In this document: in pieces, positions 33,971 through 48,835 of the stretch | How positions within the stretch are numbered: position 1 is the stretch's first letter | How the letters are laid out: every line of letters starts with the position of its first letter | Origin: Dermacentor variabilis | Taxonomy: Eukaryota > Arthropoda > Arachnida > Ixodida > Ixodidae | DNA: 64,000 bases | Direction: 5' to 3' | Assembly: GCF_050947875.1 (NCBI RefSeq) | Contig: NW_027460390.1 | Span: 2,108,001 to 2,172,000 of the forward strand | The notes under the pieces: generated by a model | Seen by the model: only the letters and a program-made list of their open reading frames with translations | What the model was told of the DNA's origin: nothing | Database searches by the model: none | Position numbers and translations under genes: made by a program

Positions 33971-34489
33971 TTTTGTTATCAGTGTGATCAGTCGACCTTG
34001 AGAGACGGATAATACGTGTGACGTAGAAGGAATAGCTGGAAAGCCCCGAAACCTCGTGTTGGCGCTCCTTCCGTACCATAATCAAGGTCATGCGCTGTCT
34101 CTTCGGGTTTGCGGCAGGCAATACAGTTGCTTTCAATCAACTTATTTGAGGGCACAGATTTGTGATGTGGGCGGGAGCGCACTCACGTAGCATTTTCTTA
34201 CTTCGGGAGGTTTCTTTGCCAGTCGGAAAAAATTGTACGCAATTAGTCCGTCGCTGAATACAACGCTGTTAGATGTCATTTTGAGGTGCCTAAACATGCC
34301 CCATTGACTCTTTGAAAATGAGGACAGTACTTCTCGAGTTATATAATTGTTCCAATTACTGAATTAAATCTCAGTGACGAAATAATTGCTGGCGGCTACT
34401 CCACTGCACTGGAAATATGCACGAGGTTTTCTCCGAGTAACGCAACTGCTCTTTTTTTAAAATTTTATGCATGATAATTGGTGAACATT
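33971..34489 (-). mobile_element. Isolated right inverted repeat of the mariner-like element
   Basis: This is a copy of about 2344-2868 without the left end or transposase, created by the local duplication and not by transposition. Confidence 0.75.
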
Positions 34490-34790
34490 CTATAATTCAC
34501 TCCGTAACCGAATTGAGGCCAAGCCGGATTCACTCGAAATCAGAATCAACAGCAGTCATGTGCAGCAGCGCTTGTACTCGGACTCACACAAGAGAGAGAG
34601 AGAGAGAGAGAGACAGAGGCTGCAGTTTCGCCGGAAAGGCGAAGCAGTATTAGTGACAGCCGAGTATGCAACAATTACACGACTCAGGCTGTGAAATTGA
34701 ACTGTCTCCTACAATGTCTTCTATATCCTCATATAACGCCGTCACTTCGCTCAATTCTTCGAGGGCACACGAAGTTTCTTCAAGTGCAAG

Positions 34791-34844
<54 letters not shown>

Positions 34845-35427
34845 GAGGCTCGGAAAGCTAGTCAGGCCTCAGCCCCCGCCCCCCTCCCTCATGCGTAAAT
34901 GAAAACTCTCCGCCTATGTCGTGTTGTGTCCTTCATTCCTTCATTCTTTGGGAAAATATTGACCTTCTTCTTTTGAAGGAGAAGGAGTAGTCTGTGAAGA
35001 GGCCAGTAAATCCGTTTATGCTGATATCACTACACGAAGCGTTCGTTGATTCCATATACGCGCAATCTAGATATAAAATTAGCGCAATATTGGATTACTA
35101 AAATGCGTATACACTTTTCTAAGCTTGTTTCTATTTACCTGCTAGTTTTTCTAAATATACCTACTTTCTCAGGAGACACGATGTTCGGTTAGGTGAGCAT
35201 TCTAATGCCCTGGAATCGTGTGCCCAATGAACGCTGTATATGGACCCACGTAGGCTTACTGGTAGTTGATGTTGCTGCTGATTTTAATAACTCATAGACA
35301 CGAGAGGCTGGCAGTTTCACATTTATTGCTTTATTATTTTCGACGGGCTGCTAGGAAGGCATGTCTTGGAGCGCAGCTGCGGAGATTGAATCCGCGCATG
35401 GCGCATGCGATGCTTATGATCATGAGG
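33971..35427. repeat. Local tandem duplication, second unit
   Basis: It contains only the right end of the mariner-like element (33971-34489), then the GA/AT flank and the C-rich flank. By eye it resembles unit 1 (2344-3234) more than its neighbour: it shares the text TGTGCAGCAGCGCTTG and ACTCACACAAGAGAG with unit 1. Confidence 0.8.
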
Positions 35428-35499
35428 GTCCCACATATTGACGCATACCGACAACAGGGGATTGGGCCTAACGCTGGAGGTTTAACAATAAGGAAAAGT

Positions 35500-35911
35500 T
35501 GAATGAATGGATGAATGAATGAATGGATGAATGAATGTTTATTTCATTTTGAATACAACTTCAACAAAGGTGCAGGAGCAAAAGGCGCGCAGCGTCTGAC
35601 AGGGGCCCTTGTACCCTCAACATACTCGTGTCTTATGCATCATTTTGTGGCAGTTCATTGGCAGTGAGCATATTACATATTTTCACACATTGTACGTGAG
35701 TTTACACAAAAACTTGGAGCAACAGAATTTGACAAATTAATGGGTTACAGTTGGTTTACCAATATAGACGGTGAAATAATAAATGTCCCTCTTTTCCCCC
35801 TTTTCCCCCTCTTCCCCTTTCCTCTCCCTGTCCACAAACAGTAAAGTACAGGTTGTACATGTAAATTTACAATAATACGCTCAAATGCCGCATATGGCCA
35901 TGAATGTTTGT
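35500..35911 (-). mobile_element. 3' end of a CR1-like LINE
   Basis: GAATGAATGGATGAATG repeats at 35502-35537 form a simple-repeat 3' tail, and the minus-strand sequence upstream looks like a 3' UTR. It is separated from its coding end (38819 onward) by the RTE at 35912-38785. I infer one CR1-like element running 41932 to 35500 with two insertions. Confidence 0.5.
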
Positions 35912-35936
35912 GTCATCATCATCATCATCAGGCTAG

Positions 35937-37747
35937 TTACGCCCACTGCAGGGCAAAGGCTTCTCCCATACTTCTCCAACTACCCCGGTCATGTACTAAT
36001 TGTGGCCATGTTGTCCCTGCAAACGTCTTAATGTCATCCGCCCACCTAACTTTCTGCCGCCCCCTGCTACGCATCCCTTCCCTTGGAATCCAGTCCGTAA
36101 CCCTTAGTGACCATCGGTTATCTTCCCTCCTCATTACATGTCCGGCCCATGCCCATTTGTTTTTCTTGATTTCAACTAAGATGTCGTTTACCCGCGTTTG
36201 TTGCCTCACCCAATCTGCTCTTTTCTTATCCCTTAACGTCACACCCATCATTCTTCTTTCCATAGCTCGTTGCGTCGTCCTCAATTTCAGCAGAACCCTT
36301 TTCGTAAGTCTCCAGGTTTCTGCCCCATATGTGAGTACTGGTAACACACAGCTGTTATACACTTTCCTTTTGAGGGATAGTGGCAACCTGCTGTTCATGA
36401 TTTGAGAATGGCTCCCAAACGCACCCCAGCCCATTCTTATTCTTCTGGTTATTTCAGTCTCATGATCCGGATCCGTGGTCCCTACCTGCCCTAAGTAGAT
36501 GTAGTCCCTTACTCCTTCCAGTGCTTCGCTACCTATCGTAAACTGCTGTTCTCTTCCGAGCCTGTTAAACATTACTTTAGTTTTCTGCAGATTAATTTTC
36601 AGACCCACCCTTCTGCTTTGCCTCTCCAGGTCAGTGAGCATGCATTGCAATTGGTCTCCTGAGTTACTAAGCAAGGCAATATCATCAGCGAATCGCAAGT
36701 TGCTAAGGTATTCTCCATCAACTTTTATCCCCAATTCTTCCCACTCCAGGCCTCTGAATACCTCCTGTAAACATGCTGTGAATAGCATTGGAGATATCGT
36801 ATCTCCCTGTCTGACGCCTTTCTTTATAGGGATTTTGTTGCTTTCTTTGTGGAGGACTACGGTGGCTGTGGAGCCGCTATAGATATCTTCCAGTATCTTT
36901 ACATATGGCTCATCTACACCCTGATTCCGTAATGCCTCCATGACTGCTGAGGTTTCGACTGAATCAAACGCTTTCTCGTAATCAATGAAAGCTATATATA
37001 AGGGTTGGTTATATTCTGCACATTTCTCTATCACTTGATTGATAGTGTGAATATGGTCTATTGTTGAGTAGCCTTTACGGAATCCTGCCTGGTCCTTTGG
37101 TTGACAGAAGTCTAAGGTGTTCCTGATTCTATTTGCGATTACCTTAGTAAATACTTTGTAGGCAACGGACAGTAAGCTGATCGGTCTATATTTTTCAAGT
37201 CTTTGGCGTCCCCTTTCTTATGGATTAGGATTATGTTAGCGTTCTTCCAAGATTCCGGTACGCTCGAGGTTATGAGGCATTGCGTATACAGGGTGGCCAG
37301 TTTCTCTAGAACAATCTGACCACCATCCTTCAACAAATCTGCTGTTACCTGATCCTCCCCGGCTGCCTTCCCCCTTTGCATAGCTCCTAAGGCTTTCTTT
37401 ACTTCTTCTGGCGTTACCTGTGGGATTTCGAATTCCTCTAGGCTATTCTCTCTTCCACTATCGTCGTGGGTGCCACTGGTACTGTATAAATCTCTATAGA
37501 ACTCCTCAGCCACTTGAACTATCTCATCCATATTAGTAACGATATTGCCGGCTTTGTCTCTTAACGCACACATCTGATTCTTGCCTATTCCTAGTTTCTT
37601 CTTCACTGTTTTTAGGCTTCCTCCGTTCCTGAGAGCCTGTTCAATTCTATCCATATTATAGTTCCTGATGTCCGCTGTCTTACGCTTGTTGATTAACTTA
37701 GAAAGTTCTGCCAGTTCTATTCTAGCTGTAGGGTTAGAGGCTTTCAT
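35937..37747 (-). pseudogene. RTE reverse transcriptase domain (family b), one internal frameshift
   Basis: Two frames, 37747-37139 and 37034-35937, encode the linker ([14 protein letters not shown]), [46 protein letters not shown], the catalytic LRFADDIALLSNS, and the C-terminal region ending in WAGHVMRREDNRW and GRQKVRWADD, typical of RTE polymerases. A one-base deletion near 37193 (AAAATATAG against AAAATTATAG in the plus-strand copy) separates them. With the break at 37835, only two single-base lesions are seen across the whole polyprotein, so the copy is probably young. Confidence 0.8.
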
Positions 37748-37827
37748 ACAATGGCGTTTCTTGATCAGATCTTTCGTCCCCTGCGATAGCTTACTGGTTT
37801 CCTGTCTAACGGAGTTACCACCGACTT

Positions 37828-38778
37828 CTATTGCGCACTCCTAATGGTTCCCATGAGATAGTCGTTCATTGCTTCAACACTAAGGTCCTCTTCCTGAGTT
37901 AAAGCCGAATACCTGTTCTGTAGCTTGATCCGGAATTCCTGTAGTTTCCCTCTTACCGCTAATTCATTGATTGGCTTCTTGTGTACCAGTTTCTTCCGTT
38001 CCCTCCTCAAGTCTAGGCTAATTCGAGTTCTTACCATCCTATGGTCACCGCAGCGTACCTTGCCGAGTACGTCTACATCTTGTATGATGCCAGGGTTCGC
38101 GCAGAGTATGAAGTCGATTTCATTTCTAGTCTCACCATTCGGGCTCCTCCACGTCCACTTTCGACTAACCCGCTTGCGGAAAAAGGTGTTCATTATCCGC
38201 ATATTATTCTGTTCTGCAAACTCTACTAATAATTCTCCTCTGCTATTCCTAGAGCCTATGCCATATTCCCCCACTGACTTGTCTCCAGCCTGCTTCTTGC
38301 CTACCCTGGCATTGAGGTCGCCCATCAGTATAGTGTATTTTGTTTTGACTTTACCCATCGCCGATTCCACGTCTTCATAAAAGCTTTCGACTTCCTGGTC
38401 ATCATGACTGCATGTAGGGGCATAGACTTGTACCACCTTCAATTTGTACCTCTTATTAAGTTTCACAACAAGACCTGCCACCCTCTCGTTAATGCTATAG
38501 AATTCCTGTATGTTACCAGCTATTTCCTTATTAATCAGGAATCCGACTCCTAGTTCTCGCCTCTCCGCTAAGCCCCTGTAACACAGTACATGCCCGCTTT
38601 TTAGCACTGTATATGCTTCTTTTGTCCTCCTAACCTCACTGAGCCCTATTATATCCCATTTACTACCCTCTAATTCCTCCAATAATACTGCTAGACTCGC
38701 CTCACTAGATAGCGTTCTAACGTTAAACGTTGCCAGGTTCAGATTGCAATGGCGGCCTGTATCCACGTAAAAAAGCAA
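37828..38778 (-). pseudogene. RTE endonuclease domain (family b)
   Basis: The frame of 316 codons covers an APE-type endonuclease, which nicks target DNA to prime reverse transcription. Motifs in order: LATFNVRTL, GLSEVRR (catalytic Glu), VVQVYAPT, MGDLNARVG (Asp and Asn), NEIDFILC and CGDHRMVRTR (Asp-His). All expected catalytic positions are present. At about 37835 a one-base deletion, relative to what the frame needs, ends the ORF; the correct continuation is visible in another frame and joins the RT at 37747. The 5' start is not certain. Confidence 0.8.
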
Positions 38779-38789
38779 AAAGCAAAAAG

Positions 38790-39502
38790 CGACTTATGAT
38801 ATTTTTGTGTTGCAATAATCACTCTCTTAAACACTGTGTTAGAAACAATTCCTTCACATGGTTTTTGAAGGCATTTCTAGTCATACCGAAATGAATGTTA
38901 TTTTCTAGCTTATTTAGAATTGTTAGTATTTGGTAGCTGGTTATTTTTTTACAATAATGGGCCATTGTGTTTAGTGTTCGTTTTCTTTTTAGTCTCATAT
39001 CGTGAGGAACTTCATTAATGTTATCGTATATATATATATAGTGCATTGTTATGTATGTACTGCAGTAGTTTAATATCATAAACGTCGTCAGCTTTAAGCA
39101 TTCTGTATTTAACAAATAACGGTAATGTGCTTAGTTCATAATATGGTCCCTCATAGTTTTCGTAAATGCGGAATATCTTCTTTTGTGGAATAATTAGCCT
39201 GTTTGAGTTAGTTTTTGTTGTGGTGCCTCCCCCCCATACTAATATTCCGTACGATAATCTGAAGTAGAACAGTGAAGTGTGTATCTTTTGTTCCAGCCAG
39301 ATAGGTATTAAGTGTGCAATTTTATGCAAGCATCCAACAGATCGGGAGAGTTCGGTGGCTAAATTATTAATGTGTACATTCCATGAAACTTTTGCTCCTT
39401 AACCCTCGATATCTGTTGCCCTTCAAAAGTTAAAACTATTTCCCTACTTAGTGGTTGGTTAAGCTCACGAAATATTATGCACTTTGTTTTCGGTGTGTTA
39501 AG
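38790..39502 (-). pseudogene. CR1-like LINE, C-terminal fragment
   Basis: The minus strand encodes text following the RT core: LNTPKTKCIIFRELNQPLS, then SYGILVWGGG, QKKIFRIYEN and LFVKYRMLKADDVYDIKLL, ending near 38819. This order matches the thumb and C-terminal region of CR1/Jockey-type LINEs. Several frame changes occur (39329, 39359). The N-terminal part of the same element resumes at 41437 beyond the inserted RTE: the protein text runs NRLQL at the far side and then NTPKTK here. Confidence 0.7.
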
Positions 39503-41932
<2,430 letters not shown>

Positions 41933-42990
41933 AAATCAATCAATCAATGAATCAACCAACCAATCAATCATTTTTATTTACCACTTCATAGAGCGGAGGG
42001 CATGGGAAGAAAAAGCTCTAGTGAGCATGACTAGGCTTTTCAGCCTATTACAGTCCAGCAGCAAGCAGTGGCGGTATACACAACCTAGGTACATAAACAT
42101 AAGCAAAGAAACAAACATTAAGCTTGTATGCAATTATAAAAAAGCGAGAAGCGAAGAAAAACACATATCAAAGACAATTTTCACATTTGAGATTCCAGGT
42201 ATGAATTCCACACGAAGAAAGGATGAACCTCAGACCTGCAACATGAGATATCAAAACCATTTCATGTTAAAACACTTAATACTGAGGGTAAAGTTATTTT
42301 CTACATTTGGGCTCCGTAATTCGTGCGTGGCGTTCTTGTTTAAATATTTTCCTGAGCTGTAAAAGACGCACAGAAGCGTATTGGGTTAACTCTGCTATTT
42401 CTTTAAGCATCGAGCTATTGTTCTTTACTTCGTATTCGTACCGAAGAACTAGGCGTAGGTTATAAATAGTAAAAACCGTTGGAATATCAGCCGTTTGGAA
42501 GAGTTTAGCGAAAGGATGATCTCTGGCTAAGTTGTGAATGATGCTTAAAGCTTTCTTTGGAAGGACGCAGACCTTTTGTAAAGCTGTGTGCGTGGCAGTG
42601 CTCCATACGAGTTGACAGTAATTCACTAGTGACACGAGCAAACATTTGAAGAGCAGCAGTTTGATATTAGTAGGATGGACGTGAGTGTTACGGTATACGA
42701 GACCAATAAAACGTGAGGCAGCTGAACACACGTGACTGACATTCACATTCCACAGCAACTTTTCTATAGACTAAACACCAAGGGTTTTGAATGCTGACAC
42801 AATTTTCATGTTATTGGGTCTATAAGTCAAAGATTCATAGCATAATACATTTTTACTCTTGGGGCGAGAAATCATCGCTTTTGTTTTGGCCGCACTAATT
42901 TCTAATGCATTTAGTTGCTACCATGCAACGCTCGAGTATGACAAGCAGTTCGCCAGCTTTTCTGATTAAGGACTTAAATAAAAAATTCGA
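41933..42990 (-). pseudogene. Second CR1-like LINE, C-terminal fragment with (AATC)n tail
   Basis: The AATC-rich stretch at 41934-41970 is the 3' tail. The minus-strand frame 42758-42294 contains ASRFIGLVYRN, NIKLLLFKCLLVSLVNYC, LVWSTATH and YNLRLVLRYEYEV, matching the post-RT region of CR1-type polyproteins. Upstream to about 42990, further frame-broken text (LIKSL, then KTKAM-like) extends it. The catalytic domain is not included. Confidence 0.7.
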
Positions 42991-43130
42991 AACCAAGAGT
43001 GACTAGATTTTAAGTTTTTCCTTTAAAGGCAACAAACTTCATCAAATTTGGTGCAGTGGTTGCCGAGAAAAACGAATTCTCTTTTTACATGTACTTAGAT
43101 AGGAGCACCCGAGCTAAAGCTTCCTCTTAA

Positions 43131-44425
43131 GGCATGTACGCCTCATGCAATAATGCATGCGGCACAGTTGCCGTAAAATCCTATTGTTTATGGAACTCGT
43201 GCGTGCTGCTTTACGCTGCTTAAAATTTCGCTATGAAGTTCTGATGTGTCTGCTATATTTCTCTGCGCTGTTATTGCTTATAGAATTCTGGCAATACCAT
43301 AATTGTCGAACTGGCATCGGCAAGGAGGTAATAAAACGACGTGAAAGCATTCGGTGTTTGTTAGGTGCGGTCCAACATTAGAACACTGCAAAACATATCC
43401 GGGTGCGCAGCAGTTGCCCTTGTCCATCGACATCGCGGCTTTCAGCTGTCGCTACAGCGTAGCGGCCCGTGATCCTAGAGGCACTGCAACTGGCGTACTG
43501 CGAAGTTTCCTCTTGATTTCAGCCAAGCTGTACACTCAGCTGTACTCAGCTGTACACGCAGAAGTTAACATGCGTAGGAAACCCGCGTTCAGTTTACTAC
43601 ATTGTAAAAGGCAACGGTCGCCAAGGGCAGAGACCAAAACACCTGACGGTGGTAGCCCCCAGGTAGAATAGGCGACGGAATGTGTGATGTATAGGACACC
43701 GCCTATCATTTCGCCTTTTCTGATGGGGAAATTCGCAATCGTGGAAAATTCGTCGTGCACTTGAGCCAATATGGTCCCTTTTTGATTCTAGCGCTGTTTT
43801 TTTCCACTCTTAACTGTAAAGAATCCAACGAAAATTGACAGAACATCCAAAACATATTCTGCATTCACACTTTCGGCGATAAAAAATCAATATTCCGCAC
43901 TCGTGCCATTGGGTATATAAATGAAGCCAGCAAGACAGCATCTGCGGAGTTCCCGAAAAGTGAGAACCATGCGTAAGATTGTGCTGTTTAAATGTGGACC
44001 ACACTCTTCCGCCGTCATCATTTGGTATTCGTTCACGCTGCCGCACATGTACGGCGGCTGCCCTACAAGGGCTAAGTCATGGATATTTATAAATACAAGT
44101 TACGACTATCAATTCGCGCTTGTTAGGAAGTTAGAGCTTTGTATGATCACTATCGTAAACAAGCTGGACAATCTCGTTACCCACTCAGTCTTCCTTCCAT
44201 CGGCGGCCCCACGTTGTGTCCTGTGAAAAAAAAAAGAACAAACGCTATTCACATCATGTAAAATCAGGAATAGAACAAAAAAAGCTCGGAAGAAAGACTC
44301 GTCGTTCTTGTGTCTCGTACCTTGCGTTTTTCTCCATCCCTGTTCATTTCGCTGTTGCTAATTGTGCACCGATAACGACTTGCCCACTCACCGTTGTCGC
44401 AAAGCAAATTTTAATATCGCGCGTA
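43131..44425. other. Left part of block B2, no recognised gene
   Basis: Copy of 4799-6095. It restarts at TTAAGGCATGTACGCC. The sequence at 42991-43130 before it is short and unassigned. Confidence 0.4.
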
Positions 44426-44426
44426 T

Positions 44427-44720
44427 TTGAGCGCGCGCCTTGACTTCGCGGAAATTCTATTCTTCATCGTTTTTGGTTCCGCCGCGCAGTCAACCTCGCG
44501 CCTCGCGAAGGAATCCCGAGACAGCGTGCCACGGGCAAGGCGTGCCCACAGAATCGCGCAGATGCTCGTGCGAACCACGCGACCCAAGATCCAGCAGCTT
44601 GGCTCCACGGATTTCGCCCATCACTGCGTCCAAACCTAGAAGCGGCCCAACTACGCGGTGGTGATGCCAGAGGACCTGACTCCACGGCAAAGCTCCAACG
44701 GAAGCGTAAGACCCTTACTT
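44427..44720 (+). pseudogene. Possible exon or pseudo-exon, second copy
   Basis: It matches 6099-6395. The frame and its stop are kept, the internal ATG is AAG, and a one-base deletion after the stop merges the downstream frames. The product is unknown. Confidence 0.25.
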
Positions 44721-44765
44721 CGCTCCCTGCTTCGTCGGTCAAGGGGGCAACGAAAACCTTTCTCA

Positions 44766-44870
44766 TACGCCGTGGTGGCTTAGCTGCTTCATCGGCCCCT
44801 GCTTCTCAGCACGAGGTCGTGGATTCGATTTTTCCCTCGAGGTATAGCGTACTATAATGACAGCCGCGTT
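44766..44870 (+). mobile_element. tRNA-headed SINE fragment, unit 2
   Basis: A-box-like GTGGCTTAGCTGCTTC and B-box-like GTGGATTCGATT, as at 6437-6535. A 60-base segment after it (44875-44930) is absent from unit 1. Confidence 0.45.
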
Positions 44871-45252
44871 GTTACTGTCGTACACGCGCAAGATATTTTG
44901 GAATAAATGCAAGTGCGAACAAGCAAAAATAATCGCAGCACCCGTTCTATGTAACAATATACAGCTGAGTATTATCTGCACTCGTTCCGTAGCCGGTGTT
45001 TAAGCATGTTGTCGACCCAAATTCACACTACGGTGAATTAATTAGGCTACAGTTAAACATGAATGAGGCTGGAAATGCAATAACGTGGCCTAGTACCTTT
45101 CGAATTGTTCGCGTTTGAATTTATGCTGTTAGTACCTAAGAATATAGACATGGCTGACGCCAAGAACGTATCCAGTTCCAGCAGGACACGGAAAAACACA
45201 AAAATGTACCGTATCGTGCGATCTTTTGCCTTTCTCACTTCACATACACCTA

Positions 45253-46647
45253 TTGGCGGCGAGGAGTTACGGAGTCGCCATCTATCGGAAGCGCCTCGCT
45301 GGCGAAGTATGAGGGATCATGCGGCGCGCTCCTCATAGGTTTTGCTGTCAGCGCTCACTGAAAACACCACACGTGAGCTCTCCCGTACATTTCTATAAGT
45401 ACTTTCGAAACGAGAGAAGTTTCTTACTGTCTAAACAATAACCTTGGGCAAACTGAAAGCACACAATCGTTTACAGACGCTATCTCCTTACCGAATACGT
45501 GCAGTGAACGCCACTGCGCGCGGTCGCCGCGATGGAGTCTCTCGAACCGGCTTCTTGAGTGAAAGGTAGGTAAACGCTGAGAGCAAACTATGTGAAATAT
45601 GTTCTTATAGTGTTTGTATAACTAAATGGAGCGTAATAGAACGAAGCCTCAATGCAGCGATCGCGCAGATTCGCAGCGACCGACTGCGCGTCTGCATGCT
45701 TGTCCGCGCACTGTTTCGCTTTCTTCGCGTGCGCGTTTTCGCACCGTGCCTTGAGCTTTAGGCCTCAGAATATGAGCATTTGACAGTATACAAGCAACCG
45801 TTGTTGCGCGGACGCTATTAGAGCTGTTCAAAAATAATTTCATTGTAGAGACTTCGACGCCTGTGATGTCCCGTCGCGACGATTCAATCTTTTTTTTCTT
45901 CTAAATTCTTTGACCTTTCAATATTATTTTTCGAGTTGCGTCGCACTCTATGTTTATCCGAGTTCTCAGCGCGCAATTTCCCGCTGCTCCTGTTTTGTAA
46001 TCCAGTGCAATAATTCATAACACAAACATGACCATATGCCATGATTTTTTTAAATGTGCTTCTTACCGCTGTCTTTCCACTCCACTGAACTTGCGAGCAT
46101 CTATAGCATCGACAAGTTCATAGACCAAACCGTCATGACATTAGTCGGGCAGCGGACTCGGGCGAGCGTCTCAGTGCTCGTTTTCAGAACATCGCAGACC
46201 GGGCGCCGTAGCAGAAATCTTCCTCGCGTCTGTGCTTCCTGCATACCCGAGTTGTAGCCGATGACTGCTTGCCGGTTTTATGTTTCGCGAACCAAGCTTC
46301 ACGCAGCTTCTTGTCCTGCGGCTACGTGTGAATAAGGCTGACACCGGCCTCCGTTACGTGCGTCCGGCCCTGCGGAACCAAGCAGTAGCCTACCATATAT
46401 GTTGCGCGCCTTCAAAGGCAGCCACTACCTATTGTAGTGCTTTGAAGCGTTGTAACGGAGACACTCGAAGTGGGAAAATTTCGCAACACTAAAGGACGAC
46501 CGCAGCGTACGAGGGAATTTAAACTCGTTTTCAGCTCGCTTCGGCGCGCCCGAAGCAGCCGACGCGGCCGCTATGTCCACGTGATCCCTCCTAGCACGTC
46601 ACGCCGACGGTGGCGCCAGCTTTTCCAGTGGTGGAGCTTGAAGCCAA
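45253..46647. mobile_element. Candidate insertion with short inverted ends, unit 2 only
   Basis: Unit 1 reads CACCTAAAGCGTACG across this point. Here CACCTA is followed by TTGGCGGCGAGG, then 1.4 kb, then GAAGCCAA and TAGCGTACG. TTGGC and GCCAA are inverse termini flanked by TA. The empty site has two extra A bases, so the boundary is approximate. The interior is GC-rich at both ends with no frame above 71 codons. It could be a non-autonomous DNA transposon; the family is unknown. Confidence 0.5.
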
Positions 46648-47354
46648 TAGCGTACGTGTATATACAACGCAGCGCTATGTATTGACGTAGTGAAAGGCCT
46701 AACCGACAATTTGACGCTTCCTGAATAGAGCAGGCATATTCACAGCTAATACCCAAACCTGAAGCTTTACTTACCGGTATTCATTCGGTGTTGAAAACTT
46801 TCTGTTATATAGAAAAATGCAGCTAAGGTTTTGCTTTGGGAAATGACGTTGACATTGTGCTTGAAGAAATGATAGATTTTGATATTCGCATGTCGGTTGT
46901 CACACTTCTGCGGCAGTGGAGCGCAGGCTACGAGACATTCTCTGGCACTCGAAACTGTCCCCGTGAAGGACTACGTAGACATCGCTTTGGTTTTCTGCGG
47001 CACATTGCACGATTTCACTCGCATCGGCGTGGTTCTCGCTCTTCATATGGGTAACGCCAGTGATAGTTGCTAAACTAACGCCTCACTGCCGTAACATACA
47101 GCATCTAAGTAGAGAAGCTGCACATCGTGATGTCACGAGCACCCCGCCGGCTGCAGTCAGTTTCAGTATAAGCGAGATAGTTTAAAGAAAAAACTGTATA
47201 CACGCCAACTTTCTGTAAATATGAGGTGAATATTAGGCTAATTTCGTAATGTTACTTGGTGTACTTACTCTTCAAAGAGACACAAACCATGCCTTAGCGA
47301 TGTGCTATGTAAACAGCAAAGTGTAGTAACAGCATGACAGGTGTTTGTCCACAG
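46648..47354. other. Probable intron or intergenic sequence before the terminal exon, unit 2
   Basis: Copy of 6862-7569, ending in the same splice-acceptor-like TTTGTCCACAG. Confidence 0.4.
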
Positions 47355-48348
47355 GTCTGCAAGATGGCACCACGGAGTGGCCGCTTACGAGTGTCCGCTC
47401 AGTGCTTGGTCGGCAGCTGTCCCAGCGGGTGCCGGTCGGTCAACCAGCTCTTCTCCAACCTTTGCTCCGTGCGTAGCATCTTGGGCCATCACCGGGTGGA
47501 CCTCGACAAGTCCTGCACGACCAGCGCAGTCGATGCGTGCTTCAACCTTGCACAGCGGACCCTATGGAACAACTTCCTGTGCGTCATCATCATCGAGCTA
47601 CGCGAAGGACAGCTGGCCCTGACTTGCCTGCGCGGACGCGTGGTTCCATTGGCCTTCGGCAAGCAGCGTAGGCGCTCGTTCATTCTGGTTAACTGCTCGC
47701 TGATGGAGCACCACTCCATCGAGGTCGTGGAGTTGTGCGAGTCCCGCATGTCGCCAAAGCAGTTCCTGTTACGGGACGGCCTCGAGCGTAGCGAACACCT
47801 GAGGCACGCCAGGCTCTGCTACCACCTGCTGGACTACCCGACGAGGGACCTGATGGACGCGCTCCGCTGCACAGTGACCACGCTCGACGCGCTGGAGATC
47901 GTGGGCGTGAGCATTCTGTGTGGGCTGCCAGACAGGTGCGACGTCATGCGCGCGCTCGTCTGCCACGAGAACGAGAGCGACGTGCCCGAGGCTCACGCGT
48001 TGATGCGCTGATGCGCATGCTACGCGGCAGCGCCAGATCCACGTCCAGGAGCTGTTCCCGAGGGCCGACTCCTGCTACGTGCTGGCCGACCTCGTGTCCT
48101 GCGTCGCAGTCATCGAGCAGCTCGTCGTGAGCCCCTGTGCTACATGCACGTAGGGGACGCTGCAAGGTTTCGCGGCGTTCTTCGTACAACTCGCCGGAAG
48201 GCGCGCGATGATCGAGACAATTGAGAAGTACAGCTTTGAAGCGAGCGAGTTGGACCTCGGAGACTTCTCCATTGCCCTGAGCGAATTGCTCGGTGGCCTG
48301 GCGCATTTGGATGCTTTTGCAGGTCAGCGCGAGATTCTCGTGATTTGA
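47355..48348 (+). pseudogene. Terminal exon of an unrecognised multi-copy gene, copy 2 (better preserved)
   Basis: From the splice-acceptor-like site at 47354 the frame is open to 48011. An ATG lies at 47364 (MAPRSGRLRVS). Segments include NLCSVRSILGHHRVDLDKSC, WNNFLCVIIIELREG, LMEHHSIEVVELCES, LLDYPTRDLMDALRC, TLDALEIVGVSILC and HENESDVPEAHALMR, then a stop at 48009. Coding resumes one frame over (VQELFPRADSCYVLADLV), meets a stop near 48152 (TAG after TGCACG), and continues (GGLAHLDAFAGQREILVI) to 48348. The frame break and the later stop are both shared with copy 1. An alternative is a short intron or a genuine shorter protein ending at 48011. The family is not recognised; the spaced hydrophobics suggest an LRR-like fold. 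Confidence 0.6.
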
Positions 48349-48412
48349 AAGGCGTATTAAAGAGTTTTCGTTTGCTACTTTGGCCACTTTTGATGGATGA
48401 GTGATGTCGCAC

Positions 48413-48418
48413 AATAAA
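48413..48418 (+). promoter_or_regulatory. Polyadenylation signal of the terminal exon, copy 2
   Basis: AATAAA, 65 bases after the last stop, at the same spacing as copy 1. Confidence 0.55.
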
Positions 48419-48589
48419 CAATGGGACATACATAGTGACCCAAGTTGCCTATTAGATTAAGCCTTTAAGTTATGAGCCGGTTGCGATCTTTGCAAGCAGG
48501 CTACCCGTGCCACTGGGTATATGCCCGAATCAAATTTGCACGTAAATTACGCGCAATTAATTACTTGCAGGCAATTGACTTTAACCTCA

Positions 48590-48835
48590 ATAGGCGCGCA
48601 TTCCCTCTGCTGCCCACTCTCCGCCTTCCTGCTTTGCGAGCGCGAGGAGGCACCGTAGCATCACGACACCATTCTCGGCTCATCCACCCAAGCATTCGCT
48701 CGCACCTACAGCACACGGGGGGCGACCGAGGTGTTATGGCACTTAGACTTTATGCGGAACGTCGCGGCGACCCCGACTGCGGAAATTCGCCCAGCGTGTC
48801 GATCTAATTGTTATTGCAATAAAAGAACGTTTTAC
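48590..48835 (+). repeat. Probable interspersed repeat with AATAAA end, unit 2
   Basis: Copy of 8815-9065, with a 30-base difference at the left edge. AATAAA lies near 48819. Confidence 0.35.

Larger units (their letters stand above)
35912..38785 (-). mobile_element. RTE-type LINE (family b), nearly full length
   Basis: The 3' tail is (TCA)n at 35912-35928. The element contains the complete AP-type endonuclease and RT, separated only by single-base deletions. Its 5' end is near a run of AAAAAGC repeats at 38765-38790. It lies inside a CR1-like element. Target duplications are not clear on this copy. Confidence 0.75.

Noticed and set aside
35908..36405. 165-codon plus-strand frame, and similar antisense frames at 37925-38380 and 41479-40850
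   Set aside because: They are antisense shadows of the RTE polymerase and endonuclease.
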